Program-made: the position numbers and the translations under genes
Notes under the pieces: model-generated
What the model saw: only the letters and a program-made list of their open reading frames with translations
The model's database searches: none
What the model was told of the DNA's origin: nothing
From: an uncultured Hyphomicrobiales bacterium
GTDB lineage: Bacteria; Pseudomonadota; Alphaproteobacteria; Rhizobiales; Beijerinckiaceae
Assembly (NCBI GenBank): GCA_903916165.1
Contig: CAIWVR010000085.1
Span: 1-15,511, forward strand
Direction: 5' to 3'
Length of the DNA stretch: 15,511 bases
Part shown: positions 10,758 to 15,511 of the stretch, piece after piece
Position numbering within the stretch: the first letter of the stretch is position 1
How the letters are laid out: the number at the start of each line of letters is the position of its first letter

Positions 10758-10833
10758 ATGTGACGGACCTGCGGAAATACCTTGGCCGCGGGAGAAAGGT
10801 TGCGCTGGCTCATCGCCACGGCTTAGAGCCCCC

Positions 10834-10840
10834 TTATATA
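10834..10840. promoter_or_regulatory. AT-rich TTATATA box, possible -10 element
   Basis: CTTATATAG stands out in GC-rich DNA about 70 bases before the HugZ-like gene and 197 bases before chvI. It is near-symmetric, so it could serve as a -10 for either divergent gene. No clear TTGAC-like -35 is seen at the correct distance on either strand. Confidence 0.3.
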
Positions 10841-10908
10841 GTCAGGAACAACAAAAATCGACAGAATTCACAGCCGACCCTTTGCTGGCCAGACCTTCGG
10901 AGCCCATG

Positions 10909-11664
10909 ATGAGCCAAATGCCGGTCCCGGAACGCACGTTTGAATTGCCCCCCGGCTACGATGGACTGGCCGAGGCACGCCGCCTGCTGCGGACGATTCG
11001 CGCCGGTTCACTGGCGACTCTCGACGCCAGCGGCGCGCCCTTCGCCTCGCTGGTCAATGTCGCCACGGCTTTCGACGGAGCCCCGCTGCTGTTGCTGTCG
11101 GGCCTTTCCGCACATACGCAATTCCTCGATCGCGATCCGCGCGCCTCGCTCCTGCTGGCGGAGACCGGCAAGGGCGATCCCCTCGCCCACCCCCGCATCA
11201 CCGTCTCCGGCGTCGCCGTCCGGCTCGACGGCGACGAACGGGCGCAGGCGCGCCGTCGCTTCCTCGCGCGTCATCCCAAATCGGCGCTCTACGCCGATTT
11301 TGGCGACTTTTCCTTCTGGCGGGTGGACGTCGCGCGCTGCCATCTCAACGGCGGCTTCGCCAAAGCCGCCGCCTATGAGGGGGCGCAATTGCTGCTTGAC
11401 GTTGCCGATGCGGCGGCGCTGGCGGAGGCCGAGGACAGCGCCCTCGCGCATATGAACGCCGACCATGCCGAGGCGCTGGCGCTCTATGCCGAGACGATCT
11501 GCGGCGCGACGAAGGGTCGCTGGCGGGCCAGCGGGATCGATCCCGAGGGCATGGATCTCGCCTGCGGTGACCAGACCGCGCGGCTGGTTTTTGACGCGCG
11601 CGTCACACATGCCGGGTCCCTCCGCACGTCCCTCGTCAGCCTTGCCGCGCAGGCAAGGGGCTGA
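10909..11664 (+). CDS. HugZ-like FMN-binding split-barrel protein with C-terminal DUF2470
   Basis: 251 residues. Residues about 18-150 resemble the pyridoxamine 5'-phosphate oxidase-like split barrel, with [20 protein letters not shown] (28-47) and [20 protein letters not shown]. The C-terminal part (about 172-250) is a DUF2470 domain, seen in [16 protein letters not shown] with His181 and His186. This domain pair is found in HugZ-type haem-utilisation proteins and many uncharacterised FMN- or haem-binding proteins. A haem or flavin role is thus likely, but the reaction is unknown. The start at 10909 is chosen because GGAG (10899-10902) is six bases upstream. ATG at 10906 is equally in frame but too close, and the frame is open back to 10699. 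It lies between chvI (divergent) and pckA (same strand, 172 bases downstream). Confidence 0.85.
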   Translation: MSQMPVPERTFELPPGYDGLAEARRLLRTIRAGSLATLDASGAPFASLVNVATAFDGAPLLLLSGLSAHTQFLDRDPRASLLLAETGKGDPLAHPRITVSGVAVRLDGDERAQARRRFLARHPKSALYADFGDFSFWRVDVARCHLNGGFAKAAAYEGAQLLLDVADAAALAEAEDSALAHMNADHAEALALYAETICGATKGRWRASGIDPEGMDLACGDQTARLVFDARVTHAGSLRTSLVSLAAQARG

Positions 11665-11815
11665 AGGACAGGCACCGCTGTCATGGTGCACTGCGAGAGA
11701 CAGAACGCGTTGGGCGATCTGGCGATCTGGCTCTTGCTCTGGAGCCCCGCGCGGAATAAAGGGTCGCATCACCGTATTTAAGTGCGGCCTCCCTCCGGGG
11801 CAGGCGGCTCCCGCG

Positions 11816-11827
11816 CAGATGCATCTG
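11816..11827. promoter_or_regulatory. 12-base perfect palindrome at the pckA ribosome binding site
   Basis: CAGATGCATCTG is perfectly self-complementary and ends at the first G of the pckA Shine-Dalgarno GGAG (11827-11830). It could be an operator or a small structure that affects ribosome access. The ATG inside it (11819) is in frame with pckA but has no ribosome site of its own. Confidence 0.3.
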
Positions 11828-11836
11828 GAGAAGGCG

Positions 11837-13450
11837 ATGAAACAGACCGGTATTTTCAATCCGTCGTTCACGGTCGAGAATTTCGGCTTCAAGAACCTCA
11901 ACAGCGTCGCCTATAATCTCGAAGCGCCGATGCTGTATGAAGAGTCTCTCCGCCGCAGCGAAGCGGTGCTGGTTCCCGGCGGCGCCATCAATGCCGAGAC
12001 GGGCATCCACACGGGCCGTTCGCCCAAGGACAAGCACACGGTCCGCGACGCCAACACCGAAAATGTCATCTGGTGGGAAAACAACAATTCCATCAGCCCT
12101 GAGCAGTTCGAGACGCTGCTGGCCGATTTCATCGCCCATGCTGAAGGCAAGGACCTGTTCGTTCAGGATCTCTTCGGCGGCGCCGATCCGGCCTTCCGCT
12201 GCAAGCCGCGCGTCATCTGCGAATTCGCCTGGCACTCGCTGTTCATCCGCAACCTGCTGATCCGCCCCAAACGCGAAGATCTCGCGAGCTATGTGGCGGA
12301 TCTGACGATCATCGACCTGCCGACCTTCAAGAACGATCCCAAGCGCCATGGCGGCAAGTCGGAGACGATCGTCGCCATCGACTTCACGCGCAAGATCATG
12401 CTGATCGGCGGCACCAGCTATGCCGGCGAAATGAAGAAGTCGGTCTTCACCTATCTCAACTTCATCCTGCCCAAGCAGAATGTCATGCCGATGCATTGCT
12501 CGGCCAACGTCAGCAAGGACGGCGAAGTCGCGATCTTTTTCGGCCTGTCGGGCACCGGCAAGACGACGCTCTCGGCCGATCCCAACCGCATCCTCATCGG
12601 CGACGACGAGCATGGCTGGTCGAAGGAAGGCGTCTTTAATTTTGAGGGTGGCTGCTACGCCAAGGCGATCAAGCTGTCGCGCGAAGCCGAGCCCGAGATC
12701 TATTCGACGACCGAGCGTTTCGGCACGGTGATGGAGAACGTCGTTCTCGACCCGATCACCCGCCATCCCGATTTCGACGACGATTCGAAGACGGAAAACA
12801 CCCGCATCGCCTATCCGCTCGACTTCATCTCGAACGCGTCGGAAACCGGCCGCGCCGGCCACCCCAAGAACGTCGTGATGCTGACCTGTGACGCCTTTGG
12901 CGTGCTGCCCCCGATCTCCAAGCTCGACCCGGCGCAGGCCATGTATCACTTCCTGTCGGGCTATACCGCCAAGGTGGCGGGCACTGAAAAGGGCGTGACC
13001 GAGCCGGAAGCGACCTTCTCGACCTGCTTTGGCCATCCCTTCCTGCCGTTGCACCCGTCCGAATATGGCAACCTGCTGCGCGAGCTGATCGCCAAGCATC
13101 ACGCCGATTGCTGGCTGCTCAACACCGGCTGGACCGGTGGCAAGGAAGGCACCGGCCGCCGCATGCCGATCCGCGTGACACGCCGCCTGCTGACCGCAGC
13201 CCTCGACGGCTCGCTGTCGAAGGTCGAGTTCCGCACCGACCCCTATTTCGGTCTTGCGGTTCCGGTTTCGGTGCCCGGCGTCGAGCCGCATATTCTCGAT
13301 CCGGTCAAGACCTGGGCGTCCAAGTCCGATTTCGTCGCCACCGCGAAGCACCTGCGCGAAATGTTCCGCAAGAATTTCGTGAATTTTGAAAGCCACGTCG
13401 ACGAGAAGGTCCGCAAGGCCGCACCGACGTCGAAAATGGCTGCTGAGTAA
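11837..13450 (+). CDS. pckA: Phosphoenolpyruvate carboxykinase (ATP)
   Basis: 537 residues, like the rhizobial enzyme. It converts oxaloacetate and ATP to phosphoenolpyruvate, CO2 and ADP, the entry step of gluconeogenesis from C4 acids. The P-loop GLSGTGKTT is at 236-244, and the family signature around LIGDDEHGW at 253-261 supplies the metal-binding aspartates. Other family blocks are [12 protein letters not shown] (55-66), MPMHCSANV (217-225) and the arginine-rich [11 protein letters not shown] (435-445). The ATG at 11837 has GGAGAAGG immediately upstream; an in-frame ATG at 11819 and a longer open frame to 11465 are not supported. A strong terminator follows. It lies near chvI, as in other Hyphomicrobiales, but with a HugZ-like gene between. 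No residues are missing. Confidence 0.97.
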   Translation: MKQTGIFNPSFTVENFGFKNLNSVAYNLEAPMLYEESLRRSEAVLVPGGAINAETGIHTGRSPKDKHTVRDANTENVIWWENNNSISPEQFETLLADFIAHAEGKDLFVQDLFGGADPAFRCKPRVICEFAWHSLFIRNLLIRPKREDLASYVADLTIIDLPTFKNDPKRHGGKSETIVAIDFTRKIMLIGGTSYAGEMKKSVFTYLNFILPKQNVMPMHCSANVSKDGEVAIFFGLSGTGKTTLSADPNRILIGDDEHGWSKEGVFNFEGGCYAKAIKLSREAEPEIYSTTERFGTVMENVVLDPITRHPDFDDDSKTENTRIAYPLDFISNASETGRAGHPKNVVMLTCDAFGVLPPISKLDPAQAMYHFLSGYTAKVAGTEKGVTEPEATFSTCFGHPFLPLHPSEYGNLLRELIAKHHADCWLLNTGWTGGKEGTGRRMPIRVTRRLLTAALDGSLSKVEFRTDPYFGLAVPVSVPGVEPHILDPVKTWASKSDFVATAKHLREMFRKNFVNFESHVDEKVRKAAPTSKMAAE

Positions 13451-13472
13451 GCTTTTTTGGTATCCACATATG

Positions 13473-13502
13473 AAAATGGCGGCTCATGTGGCCGCCATTT
13501 TT
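13473..13502 (+). terminator. Rho-independent terminator of pckA
   Basis: AAAATGGCGGC (13473-13483) pairs perfectly over 11 bases with GCCGCCATTTT (13491-13501) around a 7-base loop, and the arm ends in a run of five T. It starts 22 bases after the pckA stop. The flanking A and T runs make it able to work in both directions, so it could also stop read-through from the antiporter gene. Confidence 0.9.
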
Positions 13503-13504
13503 GT

Positions 13505-13589
13505 TTCGTCATTGCGAGGAGCGAAGCGACGAAGCAATCCATCTGATGGCTGCCGAGAGATGGATTGCTTCGCTGCGCTCGCAATGGCG
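13505..13589. repeat. Dispersed palindromic repeat, copy 1
   Basis: An imperfect palindrome of about 85 bases. The left arm starts TTCGTCATTGCGAGGAGCG (13505-13523) and runs to CAATCCATCT (ends 13544). The right arm runs from 13558 to 13589 and is its complement apart from six extra bases in the left arm and one mismatch near the end. Copy 2 at 15016-15112 has an identical 29-base right-arm core (13558-13586 equals 15076-15104) in the same orientation. Repeats with this CATTGCGAG/CAATCCA signature are scattered between genes in many alphaproteobacterial genomes. It lies between the pckA terminator and the stop of the convergent antiporter gene, and is non-coding. Confidence 0.85.
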
Positions 13590-13600
13590 AGGCTGAACAA

Positions 13601-15004
13601 TCACCTTAAAAACAGCACAGACACCAGCAGGAACAGCGGGACCAGAATCGCCCCCGACCACAGCATGTAGCCGAAGAAGCTGGGCATCTTGACCCCGGCC
13701 CCGCGTGCGATGGCATAGACCATGAAATTGGGCGCGTTGCCAATATAGGTATTGGCGCCCATGTAGACTGCACCCAGCGAGACTGCCGCGAGGGTCTTGG
13801 ACATGTTCGTCATCAGATGCGCGGCATCGCCGCCTGCCAGCTCGAAGAAGACGAGATAGGTCGGAGCATTGTCGAGGAAGGACGAGAGCAGGCCTGTCAG
13901 CCAGAAATAGGCGACATTGTCAGGCGCGCCATTGGGCTGTGTGACCAAGGCGACGAGTGGCGCAAAGGCGCCGGCTGCACCGGCGTTCAGCATCGCCATC
14001 ACCGGCACGATGGTGATGAAAATCGCCGCGAACAGTTTGGCAACCTCGACGATTGGTCCCCATTCGAACCCGTTCTCTGCGCGGTCGACGTTCTTGGTCA
14101 GCGCCAGCGACGCGAAGGTCACGCCGATCATGATGGCTTCGCGCAGCACGTTCTGCACGTCCAGCTTTGTGCCCATGACGTCGATGGACAGGCCCGGCTT
14201 CCAGGCACCGCTCATCACGATGGCGGAAATGGCGACCGCAATCAGGGCAAGGTTCACGAGGCCGGTGACCGAAATCCGCGAATCCGGCGTCGGGTCCGGC
14301 GCGACGCGGCCCTCGCGCTTGTAGAGCCAGCTGTCGAGCGTGAAGAACAATACCAGCAGGAGCGAGGCCGCAAACAGCGTTTCCGGCCAGAGGTGAACCA
14401 GTGTCCAGCTGAAACTCACGCCGCGCAGAAAGCCCAGAAACAGCGGCGGATCGCCGATCGGCGTGAGGGACCCGCCGATATTGGCGACAAGAAAGATGAA
14501 GAACACGACGACATGCGCATTGTGCTTGCGGCCGTCATTGGCGCGCAGCAAGGGGCGGATGAGGACCATGGCCGCGCCGGTGGTGCCGATGATGCTGGCC
14601 ATGATCGTGCCCAGCGCCAGCAGGCCGGTGTTGAGGGCGGGCGCGCCATGCAGGTTGCCGCGCAGGACGAGGCCGCCGGCGGCGGTGAACAAAGCCGTCA
14701 GCATCAGGATGAACGGAATATATTCGAGCGCCGCCGTGTGAAAGAGCACACGGGCGGTGGCGTCGAGGCCATAGATCGCCATCATGGGCGCGACGATGAG
14801 CGCGCCCCAGCCGGCGGAGATTTTCCCGTAATGATGATGCCAGATGTCGGGAAAGAGCAGCGGACCCAGTGCGATTGACAGCAGCATGCCGGCAAAGGGA
14901 ATCGCCCAGAGCAGCGGCATTTTCGCGCCGTCGAGACCCTCCGCCGCAAGCGCGGGCGTGGTGAGGGCGAGGCCCCAAATCAGTGCAGCAGTGATCTTTT
15001 TCAA
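13601..15004 (-). CDS. NhaD/ArsB-like sodium:proton antiporter (ion transporter superfamily)
   Basis: 467 residues with about 11-12 hydrophobic segments. The N-terminus KKITAALIWGLALTTPALA looks like a signal peptide cleaved near residue 20-21. Family blocks are IIGTTGAAMVLIRPLLRAN (138-156), GGSLTPIGDPPLFLGFLRG (177-195), SSFLDNAPTYLVFF (374-387) and YIGNAPNFMVYAIA (420-433). The duplicated re-entrant NAP/GDPP-type motifs are typical of the ion transporter superfamily, in proteins annotated as Na+/H+ antiporter or citrate-like transporter. Ion exchange is thus likely, but substrate specificity is not proven. The start is TTG at 15004, chosen because GGGGAGG (15012-15018) lies seven bases upstream and the signal peptide begins there. 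Palindromic repeats lie immediately outside both ends. Confidence 0.88.
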   Translation of the reverse strand: MKKITAALIWGLALTTPALAAEGLDGAKMPLLWAIPFAGMLLSIALGPLLFPDIWHHHYGKISAGWGALIVAPMMAIYGLDATARVLFHTAALEYIPFILMLTALFTAAGGLVLRGNLHGAPALNTGLLALGTIMASIIGTTGAAMVLIRPLLRANDGRKHNAHVVVFFIFLVANIGGSLTPIGDPPLFLGFLRGVSFSWTLVHLWPETLFAASLLLVLFFTLDSWLYKREGRVAPDPTPDSRISVTGLVNLALIAVAISAIVMSGAWKPGLSIDVMGTKLDVQNVLREAIMIGVTFASLALTKNVDRAENGFEWGPIVEVAKLFAAIFITIVPVMAMLNAGAAGAFAPLVALVTQPNGAPDNVAYFWLTGLLSSFLDNAPTYLVFFELAGGDAAHLMTNMSKTLAAVSLGAVYMGANTYIGNAPNFMVYAIARGAGVKMPSFFGYMLWSGAILVPLFLLVSVLFLR

Positions 15005-15011
15005 ATCGAAA

Positions 15012-15018
15012 CCTCCCC
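15012..15018 (-). promoter_or_regulatory. Ribosome binding site of the antiporter gene, supporting the TTG start
   Basis: On the minus strand GGGGAGG is seven bases before TTG at 15004. It overlaps by three bases (15016-15018) the edge of the repeat palindrome, so the outer end of that hairpin touches the ribosome site. Confidence 0.75.
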
Positions 15019-15112
15019 TTCGTCATTGCGAGGAGCGTGAGCTCCGCGGCAATCCATCTTCGGGCGGCTACCGCTAGATGGATTGCTTCGCTGCGCTCGC
15101 AATGACGAAGGG
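15016..15112. repeat. Dispersed palindromic repeat, copy 2
   Basis: An imperfect palindrome of about 97 bases between the antiporter start and the polA stop. CCCTTCGTCATTGCGAG at 15016-15032 pairs perfectly with its complement at 15096-15112, and AATCCATCT (ends 15059) pairs with AGATGGATT (15076-15084). The middle of the left arm (around 15038-15048) differs from copy 1. It is in the same orientation as copy 1. It may also act as a transcription terminator for polA. Confidence 0.85.
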
Positions 15113-15148
15113 AACGATGGCGCGAAGCCGGAGCGCGATCAAGAGGCG

Positions 15149-15511
15149 CTAGTGCGCCTCATCCCAATTGAGCGCCGCCTTGGCCTCCACCTGCAGCGGC
15201 ACGGCCAGCCGCAGCGCCGGGTGTGGCGCATCCTCCATCACGCGGCGCACGACGGGGATGGTCGCCGCGATCTCATTTTCGGGCACTTCGAAGACGAGTT
15301 CGTCATGCACCTGCAGCAGCATCTGTGCGGAGAGTTTGGCTTCGGCGAGCGCGTCATCCATGCGCACCATGGCGCGGCGGATGATGTCGGAGGCCGAGCC
15401 CTGGATCGGCGCATTGATCGCCGCGCGCTCGTTGAAGGCGCGCTCGGAGGGGTTGGAGGCGTTGATGCGCGGATAATGGCATTTGCGCCCGAAAATGGTC
15501 GTCACCAGCCC
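15149..15511 (-). CDS. polA: DNA polymerase I, C-terminal part (partial)
   Basis: 120 residues plus a TAG stop, running off the window edge. It is the end of the family A polymerase domain, matching E. coli Pol I closely. NERAAINAPIQGSASDIIRRAM is the block that follows the fingers, and VHDELVFEV holds the catalytic palm Asp (Asp882 of E. coli). The protein ends NWDEAH, against NWDQAH in E. coli. Pol I fills gaps in repair and removes Okazaki primers. The N-terminal exonuclease regions lie beyond the window. The stop is about 36 bases from palindromic repeat copy 2. Confidence 0.96.
   Translation of the reverse strand, partial: GLVTTIFGRKCHYPRINASNPSERAFNERAAINAPIQGSASDIIRRAMVRMDDALAEAKLSAQMLLQVHDELVFEVPENEIAATIPVVRRVMEDAPHPALRLAVPLQVEAKAALNWDEAH

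Noticed and set aside
10703..10909. 68-codon plus-strand small open frame upstream of the HugZ-like gene
   Set aside because: Third-position GC is only moderate compared with real genes here, there is no good ribosome site, and it spans the hairpins and TATATA box of the regulatory region.
11681..13396. 571-codon minus-strand open frame opposite pckA
   Set aside because: Shadow of pckA, whose motifs and length are complete on the plus strand.
13243..13584. 113-codon minus-strand frame containing MDCFVASLLAMT
   Set aside because: This peptide is the translation of the palindromic repeat and the rest is antisense to pckA; such frames are a common false gene call.
13505..15112. Two palindromes as insertion-sequence ends or a CRISPR array
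   Set aside because: There is no transposase between them, only an intact transporter gene, the copies are in direct orientation, and two copies 1.5 kb apart without spacers are not a CRISPR.

Overview
The window is GC-rich chromosomal DNA from an alphaproteobacterium, most likely of the Hyphomicrobiales (Rhizobiales). The diagnostic block is chvI-chvG-hprK-manX-ptsH on the minus strand, with pckA nearby on the plus strand. This linkage of an envelope or acid-sensing two-component system, a short HPr kinase and a regulatory PTS is characteristic of rhizobia, Agrobacterium, Brucella and relatives. Two copies of a dispersed palindrome of a kind common in related genomes, with arms near CATTGCGAG and GCAATCCA, also fit. 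I cannot assign a genus.

Layout. 1-78 holds the last 25 codons of an unrecognised plus-strand gene, whose end overlaps the end of an MsbA-like ABC exporter (50-1870, minus). Next on the minus strand come an orphan TctC/Bug-type periplasmic binding protein (1960-3003) and a Uup-type ABC-F ATPase (3104-4915). pgi (5092-6735, plus) is divergent from the ABC-F gene and converges on the regulatory block, with a strong hairpin at the junction. The regulatory block (6773-10637, minus) reads chvI, chvG, hprK, manX, ptsH, with ATGA overlaps at chvG/hprK and manX/ptsH. The roughly 270-base region upstream of chvI contains several hairpins and a TATATA box. A HugZ-like FMN-binding protein with a DUF2470 tail (10909-11664) and pckA (11837-13450, with a clear terminator) follow on the plus strand. 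Beyond a palindromic repeat lies a NhaD/ArsB-like sodium:proton antiporter on the minus strand (13601-15004, TTG start), then a second repeat copy, then the C-terminus of polA (15149 to the window edge).

How the genes may work together. HprK would phosphorylate HPr on the conserved serine (Ser66), and EIIA-Man accepts phosphate from the active histidine of HPr. No sugar permease is present in the window, so this PTS looks regulatory. Its co-transcription with ChvG/ChvI ties carbon and phosphate-donor status to envelope or acid sensing. pgi and pckA, two gluconeogenic genes, flank the regulators on either side. That is a suggestive metabolic neighbourhood, but it is a known type of locus and not a new system.

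I found no CRISPR array, prophage, transposase, rRNA or tRNA. The less ordinary items are the chvI leader hairpins, a 12-base perfect palindrome touching the pckA ribosome binding site, the HugZ-like gene between chvI and pckA, and the repeat pair that brackets the antiporter, one copy of which touches the antiporter's ribosome binding site.
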